Shown: in pieces, positions 8,042 to 16,828 of the stretch | Position numbering within the stretch: the stretch's first letter is position 1 | Layout of the letters: each line of letters opens with the position of its first letter | The notes under the pieces: generated by a model | Told to the model about the DNA's origin: nothing | Database searches by the model: none | Seen by the model: the letters and a program-made list of their open reading frames with translations, nothing else | Position numbers and translations under genes: made by a program | DNA from: G963665005 sp963665005 | Lineage (GTDB): Bacteria > Bacillota > Clostridia > Christensenellales > SZUA-584 | DNA length: 64,000 bases | Assembly: GCA_963665005.2 (NCBI GenBank) | Contig: CAXXTQ010000001.1 | Location: 2,976,001 to 3,040,000 of the forward strand | Direction of reading: 5' to 3'

Positions 8042-9094
8042 TTATTTCTCTTTTATTGTTTCTTTTTTTAAACGGCGTATCGCAAAAACCTCGTCAAAAA
8101 CAACAAGAATGCTTCCTACGATAAGCATAAGGTAATATGTTAAAAACCGCCATATAAGCATAGCGATATAAACAGGTATGTTTATAAAGAAAGTGCTGAA
8201 GAATAGATAAAAGCCGCCTTCTGCCGCGCCCGCTCCCCCAGGAGTCGGAAAGAATGATACTGCAAGGTACAAAAACGCCTGCATTGTGATAAGGTCTATC
8301 ATTGTGTATTGAGTATGCCCAAAAGCAAGATAGATAAAATACGGTATTGCAAAGAAAAACGCTAAGTTAATTACCGAAATAAGAAAAGAACCTATCGCTC
8401 TTAGTTTGTATTTAGAAATATACGCAGCCGCCGTATGATAATCGTCAATAGTTTTTTCAAAGTTAACAAACGCCTGCTCTTTTTCTTTTATTATCTTTAT
8501 CCTGTTTAAAAAGCGTATAAGGCTGTTGCCTATTCTTAAAACAAGTTTCTTATTTCTTATGGTAAGTATGATAAAGAAAACGGCAAGAAGGTTTACTATA
8601 AATCCCAGAGTGGTAAGCCAGAAAACCTGATTATGATTTGTATAAAAATAAATACCGCGAAACAGCATTGCGGCAATATAAAACGCACATAAAGACAATT
8701 CGTACACAACAAACTTTATACAGACAATGCACGTTGAAGTCCCCACAGGAATTTTGTTTCTGTGCATATAGACGACCTGCATAGGCTGTCCGCCCGTTGC
8801 AAAGGGAGTAAGCGCACCGTAATATAAACCTATGATTCCGATTTTTATGGAACTTGACAGCTTCTCTCTTTTATACATATATGAAGTGATATCATGAAGA
8901 AGAAGCCCGTCGGTAAGCCAGTAAAGCAGCAAACTCGCGATGCACACATACAGCCACCTTAATGACAACTGCTCAAATGCAACCGCCATCTTTTTAATAC
9001 TCGGATCAAAAATGCCTATGAGCACAATTGCGAGTATTGTAAAGCCAATATAAAGCAGCCTGAATAAAGAAGTGCGTTTCTTTTTTTTCATCAT
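8042..9094 (-). CDS. lysylphosphatidylglycerol-synthase-type (UPF0104/YbhN) flippase-like membrane protein
   Basis: About 350 aa with seven to eight hydrophobic helices, matching the transmembrane flippase-like domain shared by MprF and YbhN proteins. Family marks include the YGALTPFATGGQPMQ block, where a conserved Thr-Pro-Gly-Gly signature is expected, and a C-terminal FPTPGGAGAAEGG loop. It lacks the soluble aminoacyl-transferase domain of MprF, so it cannot be called a lysyl-PG synthase. A GGAGGG site overlaps the start region; ATG at 9094 or 9091 are both possible, and a TTG at 9112 lies before the site. It is the third gene after a glycosyltransferase and UDP-galactopyranose mutase. The inferred role is moving a lipid or glycolipid across the membrane. 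Confidence 0.8.
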   Translation of the reverse strand: MMKKKKRTSLFRLLYIGFTILAIVLIGIFDPSIKKMAVAFEQLSLRWLYVCIASLLLYWLTDGLLLHDITSYMYKREKLSSSIKIGIIGLYYGALTPFATGGQPMQVVYMHRNKIPVGTSTCIVCIKFVVYELSLCAFYIAAMLFRGIYFYTNHNQVFWLTTLGFIVNLLAVFFIILTIRNKKLVLRIGNSLIRFLNRIKIIKEKEQAFVNFEKTIDDYHTAAAYISKYKLRAIGSFLISVINLAFFFAIPYFIYLAFGHTQYTMIDLITMQAFLYLAVSFFPTPGGAGAAEGGFYLFFSTFFINIPVYIAMLIWRFLTYYLMLIVGSILVVFDEVFAIRRLKKETIKEK

Positions 9095-9160
9095 CCCTCC
9101 ATTAAAAAACAAATATCGAAAGAAATGATATCAAACATTTCGCAAAAAATCAACATATTG

Positions 9161-10249
9161 CTATTTAATTCGGCTTTCAAAAAGATTTAGCGCAGCGGCT
9201 ACAGCAGCATCCATATTATAATATTTATATTCGGCAAGCCTTCCCGCAAATACTGTCTTGTCTTCTGCGCCCGCCTTTTGTTTGTATTTATTATAAAGCG
9301 ATTTTTGCGACTCTATGGGTACAGGATAATACGGTTCGCCCTGCCAGGTGGGGTATTCTTTTGAAATAACCGTTTTATCGCTTTTCTGCCCTGTCAACTT
9401 TTTATATTCTGTTATTCTCGTAAAATCGTAGTCGTTTGGATAATTTATCACGGCAGCGCTTTGATAATCGCCTTGCTTAGTTTCAAAAACTATATCGATG
9501 CTTCGGTATTTTAAGCTGCCGAACTCATAATCATAATAATAGTCTATCGGCCCTGTATAAACAAGACACTCATATTGTATGTCTGAAATGACTTGCTTAT
9601 AATCGGTGTTGAGTAAAAGCTTAATGTTTTGCCCCTGCACCATTTTATCAAACATTTTCGAATATCCGTAAGCGGGCATGCCCTGATACTTGTCAGTGAA
9701 ATATCTTTCGTCCGTATTATAACGCACGGGTACGCGCGATATTACAGAAGGATCGAGCTCATCGGGATACATATCCCACTGCGTTTTTGTATAATGCTTG
9801 AAGAATTTTTCGTATATATACTCTCCCGCTTTGCTGATAACGACATCCTCGCTTGATTTTATTTCTCTGCCGCTGTCCGCGACGCTTTCCAAAAAATCTT
9901 TGACCTCTCGTGTTGATAAATTTAGATTGTAAAGCATATTTATAGTGCGCGCGCAGATAGGAATCGGCAGAAGATTGCCGTCGACGTACGCCAGCACTCT
10001 ATGCTGATAATTGTTCCAGTCTGTGAATCTTGACAGATAGTCAAATACCTGTTTTTGCTCTGTATGAAAGATATGAGGCCCGTATTTATGTATAAGAATA
10101 CCGTTGTCGTCATAATAATCGTAACAGTTTCCGCCAATATGCGTCCGCTTCTCTATCACCAAAACTTTTTCGCCGAGCTCATTGGATATTCTTTCGGCTA
10201 TTGTCAAGCCGCTGATACCTGCTCCCACAACTACATATTTATAAAACAA
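9161..10249 (-). CDS. glf: UDP-galactopyranose mutase
   Basis: Flavoenzyme that interconverts UDP-galactopyranose and UDP-galactofuranose, supplying Galf for surface glycans. The 362-aa protein has the N-terminal FAD fold (VVGAGISGLTIAERI), then the highly conserved HIGGNCYDYYDDNGI and HKYGPHIFHT segments, YTGPIDYYYD, and the C-terminal AGRLAEYKYYNMDAAV flavin/substrate motif. The start is TTG with GGAGG seven bases upstream. It lies in an operon between a GT4 glycosyltransferase and a flippase-like protein, which suggests a galactofuranose-containing glycolipid or polymer. Confidence 0.95.
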   Translation of the reverse strand: MFYKYVVVGAGISGLTIAERISNELGEKVLVIEKRTHIGGNCYDYYDDNGILIHKYGPHIFHTEQKQVFDYLSRFTDWNNYQHRVLAYVDGNLLPIPICARTINMLYNLNLSTREVKDFLESVADSGREIKSSEDVVISKAGEYIYEKFFKHYTKTQWDMYPDELDPSVISRVPVRYNTDERYFTDKYQGMPAYGYSKMFDKMVQGQNIKLLLNTDYKQVISDIQYECLVYTGPIDYYYDYEFGSLKYRSIDIVFETKQGDYQSAAVINYPNDYDFTRITEYKKLTGQKSDKTVISKEYPTWQGEPYYPVPIESQKSLYNKYKQKAGAEDKTVFAGRLAEYKYYNMDAAVAAALNLFESRIK

Positions 10250-10275
10250 ACTTTTTCCTCCATAAAGCGGATTTG

Positions 10276-11442
10276 TCAGTTCCCTTTTTTCTTTGCATCT
10301 ATCAGGTAAAGATACCTGTCGTACGCAAACTCAATGGCATCTTCCCAGCTTCTGTATATGGTATCTCTGGCTTTTTGTCCTATCTGTCTTGCTTTGTCGG
10401 GGTTATTTACAATATACTCCGCCGCGTCTGCCAAAGACTCTGCCGTATCATCAATCAAAAATCCGTTTTCTTCGGTGATACCTTCCGATGTGCTCGAATT
10501 TTTTACAAAAACTGTCGGGCATCCGCATGCCGCCGCTTCCCTCGGAACAAGCGAAGACGTATCGTACAGCGATGGAAAAAGCATAGCGCTGCTTCTAAGA
10601 TAAATGTTCGATACGACATCTCTGTCGTATATCTTGCCGGCAAAAGTAACATTATCCTGAAGGCCGTATTTTGCCACCATGCGCTCCATATCGCTTCGCT
10701 TTGCGCCGTCGCCTATAAACAGCATATGAAAATCGGCGCCCCTGTCTTTTAAAAGCTTTAACGATTCCACTACCATTTTTAAATTCTTCTGCCAAATATG
10801 CTGGCCTATATACATAAACAAAGAAGTCTCGGGCGAAAGCCCAAACCTCTTATCAATCGATTCTCTTGCCTTATCGTTTGTCTGCTGCACCTTTATATCA
10901 CAGCCGTTTTCCACTACATGTACATTGCCTTTGTATCCGTATTCCCTAAGCGTTTCTATAGAAGCTTTATTCACCGTCCAGACTTCATCTACAGATTCAT
11001 AAAAAGAAACGATTCCGGCTATTACCGCGTCAACAATTTTATCAACTTTCAATGCGACTTTAAAATCTTCTTTAAACTTTGAATGAAACGTCGCAACAAT
11101 AGGTATGTTTCTCTTTTTAGCTATGCTTCTTGCCGCAACTCCCGAACTAAAAGGTGAATGCGTATGAACAATATCAAACGGGACTTTTTTTAAATTCTTC
11201 CAATAAGACGGGTTCATTTTAGGCACGCCATATCGGTATTCGCCTCTCAAAGGTACTTTTATAGAAGAATATCTTCTTACATCAAAATCATAATTGTCCA
11301 CAGCGTCCGGGTATTTCGGCGTTATCACAGAACATGCGCCGTACTTCTTGTTAACCCAATAGGCATAATTTTTCACTACATTAGCTACGCCGTCTACCAT
11401 CGGCGGAAAAGATTCGTTGAACTGCCCCACGGTTATTTTCAT
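10276..11442 (-). CDS. glycosyltransferase family 4 protein
   Basis: GT-B fold retaining glycosyltransferase of 388 aa. The N-terminal domain has PPMVDGVANVVKNYA and DIVHTHSPFS, typical of the diacylglycerol glucosyltransferase/teichuronic-type branch. The C-terminal domain has the donor-binding E-x7-E region (PREAAACGCPTVFVKNSSTSE). No signal peptide or membrane helix, so it probably acts at the inner face of the membrane on a lipid acceptor. First gene of the GT4-glf-flippase operon. The acceptor and sugar are not decided by sequence; a glycolipid synthase is the best guess from the subfamily. Confidence 0.85.
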   Translation of the reverse strand: MKITVGQFNESFPPMVDGVANVVKNYAYWVNKKYGACSVITPKYPDAVDNYDFDVRRYSSIKVPLRGEYRYGVPKMNPSYWKNLKKVPFDIVHTHSPFSSGVAARSIAKKRNIPIVATFHSKFKEDFKVALKVDKIVDAVIAGIVSFYESVDEVWTVNKASIETLREYGYKGNVHVVENGCDIKVQQTNDKARESIDKRFGLSPETSLFMYIGQHIWQKNLKMVVESLKLLKDRGADFHMLFIGDGAKRSDMERMVAKYGLQDNVTFAGKIYDRDVVSNIYLRSSAMLFPSLYDTSSLVPREAAACGCPTVFVKNSSTSEGITEENGFLIDDTAESLADAAEYIVNNPDKARQIGQKARDTIYRSWEDAIEFAYDRYLYLIDAKKKGN

Positions 11443-11464
11443 TAATTAAGCCTCCCTGACTTAG

Positions 11465-11501
11465 AAACGTTATTTTTAAATTTACTGCCTACATAACGTT
11501 T
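11465..11501. repeat. inverted repeat in the leader of the GT4 gene
   Basis: Perfect 9-bp arms (11465-11473 and 11493-11501) separated by 19 nt, directly downstream of the predicted transcription start and upstream of the ribosome site (GGGAGG near 11450). The arms are palindromic around AACGTT and symmetric enough for either a dimeric repressor or an RNA stem. The rest of the 11443-11800 gap is AT-rich, and I see no gene in it. Confidence 0.5.
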
Positions 11502-11515
11502 TTTGACTAACAACT

Positions 11516-11543
11516 ATTATAACAAACTATGCTTTTTTTTCAA
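11516..11543 (-). promoter_or_regulatory. promoter for the GT4-glf-flippase operon
   Basis: Minus strand TTGAAA (11538-11543) and TATAAT (11516-11521) with a 16-nt spacer. The predicted transcript starts near 11509 and immediately contains a 9-bp inverted repeat, AAACGTTAT (11493-11501) against ATAACGTTT (11465-11473). That repeat could be an operator or a 5' mRNA hairpin. Confidence 0.7.
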
Positions 11544-11800
11544 ACATAAAAGTTTTAAGTTAATGTTAAGATATAGTAAAATGTTAAAAATTTCAAATTT
11601 ATTATAACATTTTTTTAAAAACAATCCAGATATTGCCTGACTTTATTCTTGAATTTTATTAACTGATTTATACTGGTTTAAATAGGCAAAACAACAGCTT
11701 GCTATATATGATATATGAACCTAATTTTTAACTGCACAGCATTTAATTACATGCGTATTTTAACATCGAGCGGGCAAAATAATAGCAAGAAGGAGGTGAT

Positions 11801-11983
11801 ATGCAAATGACAAACTCAAACTCAAAACAGTTATTGGACAAAATGAAATATGAAGTAGCTACGGAGCTTGGTGTAGCATTAGATCAAGGCTATAACGGCG
11901 ATATTTCCACGCGTCAGGCAGGTCAGATCGGCGGTAATATGGTTAAGAAACTGATACAATATGCGGAAAATAATATGAAGTAA
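11801..11983 (+). CDS. small acid-soluble spore protein, alpha/beta type
   Basis: A 60-aa DNA-binding protein that saturates spore DNA and protects it from UV and heat. Two conserved blocks are visible: LLDKMKYEVATELGV, which holds the E-[IA]-A germination-protease cleavage region, and the C-terminal GDISTRQAGQIGGNMVKKLI block. A full anti-16S match AAGGAGGTGAT lies directly before the ATG at 11801; a second ATG six bases later has better spacing and may be used instead. Monocistronic, with its own terminator. Expected to be sigma-G controlled in the forespore, but I could not assign a convincing sigma-G promoter. Confidence 0.95.
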   Translation: MQMTNSNSKQLLDKMKYEVATELGVALDQGYNGDISTRQAGQIGGNMVKKLIQYAENNMK

Positions 11984-12010
11984 TTTCCTCAATAGTATCC
12001 GTTAAATAAA

Positions 12011-12039
12011 GGAAGGGCTCACCCGCTCTTCTTTTTTTT
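12011..12039 (+). terminator. terminator of the spore protein gene
   Basis: Stem GAAGGGC (12012-12018) pairs with GCTCTTC (12025-12031) with one G-U wobble and a 6-nt loop, followed by eight T (12032-12039). It begins 28 nt after the stop codon. A strong intrinsic terminator. Confidence 0.9.
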
Positions 12040-12152
12040 GGCATTTTACAAATTAGCTATATCAGGAAAAAATAAACCCAAACTATATATAAACACAAAA
12101 TAATGCTTTTATTTCGCTTAATATCTTTTCTGCACTGCACATAACCAATATC

Positions 12153-12452
12153 TTATTTTAGCTTTAGCCTGTCCGTCGCGATTTGCACAATATCCGCAAT
12201 TATATCTCCTATAACGGGAAGATTGTTAAGAAACGATTGCTGCAAAAGATATAATACGATTGCGCCGAGCAGAGTAAACCCCACCGCAATTCCAAAACCT
12301 CTCGCAAGTCCGCCTATAAAATTTACCCACATCATACGTTTTACATTGTTAAGATGCTTTAGATATTCGGCAAGTTTTAGTTTTTCCAGCATCAAAGAAA
12401 GTTCATTTAGGCGTTTATTAAAGCTGCATAACAATCGTTTTCTTTTGCGCAT
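12153..12452 (-). CDS. DUF5665 family small membrane protein
   Basis: 99 aa. I place the start at the ATG at 12452, preceded by AAGGGG at 7 nt; the open frame continues further upstream without a ribosome site. A basic N-terminus (MRKRKRLL) and a helical segment precede one central membrane helix (about 45-70, AVGFTLLGAIVLYLLQQ) and an amphipathic C-terminus. The block FIGGLARGFGIAVGFTLLGA is what I recognise as DUF5665. No function is known. It lies downstream of divIVA in the same direction, separated by a hairpin. Confidence 0.75.
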   Translation of the reverse strand: MRKRKRLLCSFNKRLNELSLMLEKLKLAEYLKHLNNVKRMMWVNFIGGLARGFGIAVGFTLLGAIVLYLLQQSFLNNLPVIGDIIADIVQIATDRLKLK

Positions 12453-12529
12453 ATCCGTCCCCTTTTGATTAGTTTGGATATATTGCACAAAAAAATACAT
12501 TATTTACATAAACGTGTTTTCTTTCTTCT

Positions 12530-12575
12530 TTCAAACAAAACTAAAGCCGCCTGCAAATAACCTGCGCAAAGCGGC
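12530..12575 (-). terminator. probable terminator after divIVA
   Basis: On the minus strand GCCGC (12571-12575) can pair with GCGGC (12546-12550), with further TGC/GCA pairing inside and a loop of about 14 nt. The following bases are T-rich but interrupted (TTTAGTTTTGTTTG). It starts 32 nt past the divIVA stop. A moderate terminator. Confidence 0.5.
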
Positions 12576-12606
12576 CGTGATTTTCTTCTTTTTTATATAC
12601 TTTATT

Positions 12607-13683
12607 TTAGTCAATTATCTCATCAATAAGCGATTTTAACTCTTCTTTTTCTTTTTCATTCTTAAAAGAAAGCTCAAAATCATCTTCCTTTTGATTATCG
12701 TCATTTTCATACAGCCAGGAATAATCGTCATATTTTTGTTTATAGGAAGCGGCCTCCGGTTTTATTTTCTCTTTCTTTTCTCCGGGTTCTTCCGCCTTAT
12801 TTTCTTTGGTTTCCTCGGGCTGTGTTTCTTCGGGCTCGGTTTCTTCAAATCCTATTTCTTCGGGCTGTGTTTCTTCGGGCTCCTTGGTATCCTGCTCATA
12901 ACTGTCCTGAAGAATATCTCCGTCTTTCTCCAAATCGGAAAGCGCCTGGTTTATCTCGTGAAGCTCCATGAGCCCCCCTCTTTGCGATACGGGCTGCTCA
13001 TCCGCCGCTTGCGCCTCTGTATCCTCTTCGGGAGGCAAAGCTGTAGGAATTTCCGAAATCATCTGCGCTTCGGGTTCATTATCCTGTTTCGCAAATATCT
13101 GCAGCTCGGGTTTTTCTTCCGGCTTTATATTGGCATTTTCCTCGAAGCTTTTATCCGGCTGCTCTTTTGGCTCTTGTTCTAAAACAATATCAGAATTTAT
13201 TACTTCATCGGGAAAGACATCGGTATCGCCGAAATTGCTTTTATAATTCTTTTCAAAATCCGCCGCCTGAGAATTGATCATATTAGCAAAACTGGCAGCA
13301 AAACTTTTCGCGCTTGCTCTTAGCGTTTTAAGCTTTTGTTCAGTTTCTGCTAGTTCTTTAGCTGTCTGCTCTTTTTTTTGCTTCGCGGTGCTCTCGGCGC
13401 TTTCAAGAATAAGCTCTGCCTTTCTTGCGGCTTCATTCATAACGCGTTCAGCAGATTTTTGGGCAGAAACAAGCGTATGCATAATAGTCTCTTCAGTGCT
13501 TTTGACTTTATTCGCCTGCTCTTTTAGAGATTTCTGCTCTTTTATCAATGATTCATTTTCGCTCTGCAGCGCTTTTATCTCATCGATAATCTGGTCTAAA
13601 AACTTATCTACTTCGTCCTCATCGTATCCTTTGAAAGACCTTTTAAAAGTCTTTTCTAAAATCTCTTTTACCGTTAAAGACAC
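12607..13683 (-). CDS. divIVA: DivIVA domain protein with long acidic C-terminal region
   Basis: Cell-pole and septum scaffold. The start is GTG at 13683 with GGGGACGG upstream. Residues 1-60 are a clear DivIVA N-terminal domain (LTVKEILEKTFKRSFKGYDEDEVDKFLDQI), the part that senses curved membrane, followed by a coiled coil to about residue 130. The rest (about 150-358) is disordered and strongly acidic, with imperfect repeats of the type EPEETQPEE. Usual DivIVA proteins are ~160-230 aa, so this is a long version. It lies downstream of sepF, the classical ylm-divIVA division cluster. Confidence 0.9.
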   Translation of the reverse strand: MSLTVKEILEKTFKRSFKGYDEDEVDKFLDQIIDEIKALQSENESLIKEQKSLKEQANKVKSTEETIMHTLVSAQKSAERVMNEAARKAELILESAESTAKQKKEQTAKELAETEQKLKTLRASAKSFAASFANMINSQAADFEKNYKSNFGDTDVFPDEVINSDIVLEQEPKEQPDKSFEENANIKPEEKPELQIFAKQDNEPEAQMISEIPTALPPEEDTEAQAADEQPVSQRGGLMELHEINQALSDLEKDGDILQDSYEQDTKEPEETQPEEIGFEETEPEETQPEETKENKAEEPGEKKEKIKPEAASYKQKYDDYSWLYENDDNQKEDDFELSFKNEKEKEELKSLIDEIID

Positions 13684-13758
13684 GTCACCGTCCCCTTTCC
13701 CTCTTTTCGCAGCATATTTTAGGTTATTAATATCTCCGATTCTTCACAAGGCTATACA

Positions 13759-13791
13759 CTACATGCCGCAAGAAATTCTCACGGCATGTAG
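13759..13791. repeat. 10-bp perfect hairpin between sepF and divIVA
   Basis: CTACATGCCG (13759-13768) and CGGCATGTAG (13782-13791) form a perfect stem with a 13-nt loop in the 126-nt gap between sepF and divIVA. No T-run follows on the minus strand. It therefore looks more like an mRNA processing or stabilising hairpin, or an operator, than a terminator. Confidence 0.6.
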
Positions 13792-13809
13792 AAATAAGCT
13801 TTATATGAA

Positions 13810-14268
13810 TCAATCAAAATGTTTAAAACCTTCTCTGCTGCTTCGATCATCGATGTTTTGTGAAACATCAACGTTTGAGGGCGCAACCACAAATATGCTT
13901 CTCGCGACTTTTTTGATGTCGCCGTTAAGAGAATATACTGCACCGCCAACAAAATCGAGTATTCTTTGACCAAGCTCAATTTCAAGCTCGTCAAGGTTCA
14001 TGATAACAGGCTTTCTTGCTTTTAGATTGTCAATAATGCACTCTGCTTCTTCATAGCTGTTTGGCTGAAACACGAGCATACGCATTTTGTTTGTATTTGG
14101 CAAACCAACGACTTTTGCCTGTTTTCTGCGAGAAACTCTTGGTTCCTCGGGCTCTTCGAACTCATCTTCGTAGAAGCTGTCTTCTTCGTCCATAAGCTCT
14201 TCTTCCTCAAACTCTTCCTCTTCAAGACCGACCGCATCTAAAATACGGTTCAAAATTCCTTTTGACAT
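13810..14268 (-). CDS. sepF: cell division protein SepF
   Basis: Septum-forming protein that polymerises into rings and anchors FtsZ filaments to the membrane. 152 aa with the expected N-terminal amphipathic helix (MSKGILNRILDAVGL), a very acidic linker (residues about 16-45), and the conserved C-terminal DUF552 domain: EEAECIIDNLKARKPVIMNL and QRILDFVGGAVYSLNG. It is between ylmE and divIVA, matching its division role. ylmG/ylmH, often present between sepF and divIVA, are absent here. Confidence 0.95.
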   Translation of the reverse strand: MSKGILNRILDAVGLEEEEFEEEELMDEEDSFYEDEFEEPEEPRVSRRKQAKVVGLPNTNKMRMLVFQPNSYEEAECIIDNLKARKPVIMNLDELEIELGQRILDFVGGAVYSLNGDIKKVARSIFVVAPSNVDVSQNIDDRSSREGFKHFD

Positions 14269-14289
14269 ATTAGTAACCCCCTAAGTTTT

Positions 14290-14976
14290 TTATGACCTCG
14301 CCCCAAACACGGCCGTACCAATCCTAACCATATTTGAGCCTTCCTCAATTGCTGCTTCAAAGTCATTCGACATACCCATAGACAGATACTCAAAACTGTT
14401 ATCAGAATAATAATCTTTGAACTTAGTGAATAACTCATACATTCTTGCGAAGTATGGCCTGTTATCGTCCGCTTGGTATGCGTACGGCGGAATAGCCATA
14501 AGCCCTTTAATGCGAACGCTCCTCATAACAGAAAGTGCTTCTAACATTTGTTCAAGATCTTCCTCAAACACTCCTGATTTTGTCGGCTCTTTTGCAATGT
14601 TTAGCTGTATCAGCGCGGAAATCTTTTTACCTTTTGCCTCACACTGTTTCTCGATCTCCTGTGCCAAAGAGAGCCTGTCTAATGAGTGCAGTAAAGTTAT
14701 ACCGTTAAGTATAAATTTTACTTTATTACTCTGCAGCTGTCCAATGATGTGCCAGTTTACCAAATTTCCAAAAACCTCACGTTTTTTCAGATATTCCTGT
14801 ACACGATTTTCACCGAAATTCTTCATGCCGGCCTTTAGAGCCTGTTCAACAGAATCGGCGTTCACTGTTTTGCTGACCGCTACAATCGTAATGTCGTTTT
14901 TATTTCTGCCCGACTTTTTTGCGCAAACATCAACCCTTTCTTCAATTGTCCTAATGTTATCTTGTATACTTACCAC
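14290..14976 (-). CDS. ylmE: YggS/YlmE family pyridoxal-phosphate homeostasis protein
   Basis: PLP-binding TIM-barrel protein without known catalysis, involved in vitamin B6 and amino-acid homeostasis. The 228-aa protein carries IVAVSKT with the PLP-binding lysine, FGENRVQEYLKK, WHIIGQLQSNKVK, and the C-terminal SMGMSNDFEAAIEEGSNMVRIGTAVFG. The start is GTG at 14976. Located directly before sepF (21 nt), as in Bacillus ylmE-ylmF. Confidence 0.95.
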   Translation of the reverse strand: MVSIQDNIRTIEERVDVCAKKSGRNKNDITIVAVSKTVNADSVEQALKAGMKNFGENRVQEYLKKREVFGNLVNWHIIGQLQSNKVKFILNGITLLHSLDRLSLAQEIEKQCEAKGKKISALIQLNIAKEPTKSGVFEEDLEQMLEALSVMRSVRIKGLMAIPPYAYQADDNRPYFARMYELFTKFKDYYSDNSFEYLSMGMSNDFEAAIEEGSNMVRIGTAVFGARS

Positions 14977-15004
14977 TTATATTACCACCATTTGGTGCAA
15001 TATG

Positions 15005-16186
15005 CTACATTTTTAATAATTGCCCAATTTCCAATGTTGCCTGGTCCTTATATGTTTGTATGAAAAGATACTCATTATCATCCGCAATTATAAACACAGG
15101 CACAAGCTCTCCGTCGATAGTTTCCACATAGTTTACCTGCTCTGTTTCCTTGACGCATGATGCGGGGACACGCATTCCTTCCTGTATATTATACGCCTTA
15201 GCGGAAACACGCCTTTCTCCCAGAAGCGGCCCAATATCGTCCTGTACCATTATAGTATACACAAAACCTTCATTTTCTTCAAGTTTTGTTGTATTATACA
15301 CTACACCTGTGTATTGTGTCTCCAAATAATCTTCAAAAACAAGCGAAAATATATTTCCTAAATACATTTCGGGTATGCTTTTTTCGCTGAGCATAACAAC
15401 GTACCATTCGTTCTCGTTTACTATTCGGTAAAGCGGCGCTTCCGTTATATCCTGCTGCGGCGTTTCAATTGTTTTACCTTGCTGTATCTCTTCTAATATA
15501 ACTTTTGTAAAGCTGCCTATATTCTCTTTTGCCATGATAACTTCACAGCCGTCAAAATAGAAACTTACAACTCCGCTTTCGTTTGCCGTAACCGGCCTTC
15601 TCCAGCCGGCAATCTGCTCTAAAAGCGCTTGCTCATCCGCGTAATATTCTCTTAACTGGTCGTTTGGTACGACAACGCTTTTAAGATACGCCATTCTTTC
15701 TTCCAAAAGCGTCTTCATCTCTCTCTCGAGTACCAGAGAATCCTGCCGCCTTTCTTCAAAAACAGCCTGCTGAATCTCGTTCGCCTTGCCCTCAATCCTT
15801 GCGTTAATCTCATTTAGCTTTTCGTCTATAATACCTTCTCTGCTTACTTCTATTTCATATTCTAAAATAGTTTTCTGCGTATCTAAAAGCTTAGAAAGCG
15901 TCTCGTCATTATACCCTAGCTCATACACCTCTACGATAGGGTCTCCCTCTTGCACATGCTCTCCTTCAGTAGCAAGAAAATAAGTTTTACCGTAGTCTTT
16001 TGCTTCATAAACAACTTCATCGCGTACAACGAGCATATCAAAATTAGCATTATATTCTATGCTTGCCCATTCGATAGCCGCCGTGGGCTGCCCGCGTAAT
16101 ATGAAAATAAGTAAAACAGCAATTGCAGACACAATTACAGCAACTATCAAAAAAAACTTGAATCTAGGTTTTCGCCTTACTGCCAT
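15005..16186 (-). CDS. HlyD-like membrane-anchored protein of the sepF cluster
   Basis: 393 aa. A basic start (MAVRRKPRFKFF) and one N-terminal membrane helix (about 11-30) are followed by an extracellular part. That part has a split lipoyl/biotinyl-like region (GEHVQEGDPIVEVYE), a helical hairpin (about 90-190) and beta-rich C-terminal domains. This is the layout of HlyD/MFP adaptor proteins. No ABC or RND partner genes are adjacent. Its steady position before ylmE-sepF in Clostridia suggests a division or envelope role rather than classical efflux, which is inference. A GGAGG site precedes the start. Confidence 0.75.
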   Translation of the reverse strand: MAVRRKPRFKFFLIVAVIVSAIAVLLIFILRGQPTAAIEWASIEYNANFDMLVVRDEVVYEAKDYGKTYFLATEGEHVQEGDPIVEVYELGYNDETLSKLLDTQKTILEYEIEVSREGIIDEKLNEINARIEGKANEIQQAVFEERRQDSLVLEREMKTLLEERMAYLKSVVVPNDQLREYYADEQALLEQIAGWRRPVTANESGVVSFYFDGCEVIMAKENIGSFTKVILEEIQQGKTIETPQQDITEAPLYRIVNENEWYVVMLSEKSIPEMYLGNIFSLVFEDYLETQYTGVVYNTTKLEENEGFVYTIMVQDDIGPLLGERRVSAKAYNIQEGMRVPASCVKETEQVNYVETIDGELVPVFIIADDNEYLFIQTYKDQATLEIGQLLKM

Positions 16187-16301
16187 TATGGTTTTTTATC
16201 CTCCAAGATGCATACTTATTAACTATTCTCCGTATATAAAAAAACTCCTTTATATATACACATAAAAAAGTTTAAAATAGACAAATATATGCAAACAATC
16301 A

Positions 16302-16721
16302 TTATAAAACCATTTTCACCTCTACGCTGTTGCCTTTTTCGTTATAATTTACCTCTTGGCAAAAGGCTTTAACTAAAAGCAATCCTCTGCCGCGTTCACG
16401 GTATAGCATCTGCTCGTCAAAAAGATTTTCATAATTATCCGTTTTTTTGTTATCATACGCAAAACCTTGCCCATTGTCAGTAACTTTAATACTAAGCCTG
16501 CCGTTGCAAAGATTTGTAACAAGAATTACCGGCTCAAGCTCAGACGGTTTTGCATAATCGAAACAGTTGACCAAAAGCTCGTTCAATACAAGAGTTAACT
16601 CATATTCGCGCTCTTCATCAAGTGTTATATGGCCTTGCATATTCACCAAAACCCTGTCAACCACTTTTTTTATGTCTTCTAAAGAAGTTAATAAATATTC
16701 TCTTGTGCTATTCATAATCAT
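16302..16721 (-). CDS. RsbW-like anti-sigma serine kinase (intact ATP-binding motifs)
   Basis: 139 aa, GHKL (HATPase_c) fold. All three nucleotide motifs are present: an N-box (LNELLVNCFDYA, with Glu and the Mg-binding Asn), the G1 box DNGQGF, and the G2 box RGRGLLLV. That is the signature of SpoIIAB/RsbW kinases, which bind a sigma factor and phosphorylate a STAS antagonist. It is the last gene of the four-gene module, 107 nt after the sigma gene, instead of directly before it as in rsbV-rsbW-sigB. Alternatively it could be a kinase for a different STAS protein. Confidence 0.85.
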   Translation of the reverse strand: MIMNSTREYLLTSLEDIKKVVDRVLVNMQGHITLDEEREYELTLVLNELLVNCFDYAKPSELEPVILVTNLCNGRLSIKVTDNGQGFAYDNKKTDNYENLFDEQMLYRERGRGLLLVKAFCQEVNYNEKGNSVEVKMVL

Positions 16722-16828
16722 ATAAACACCAAAGGCATAAAATTTAGAACCAACCCTGTATATACCATTTAACTGCGCCGTTCTTTTTAACCTCTATATT
16801 TATATAACCCAAATAAGCTTCTTTAAAC

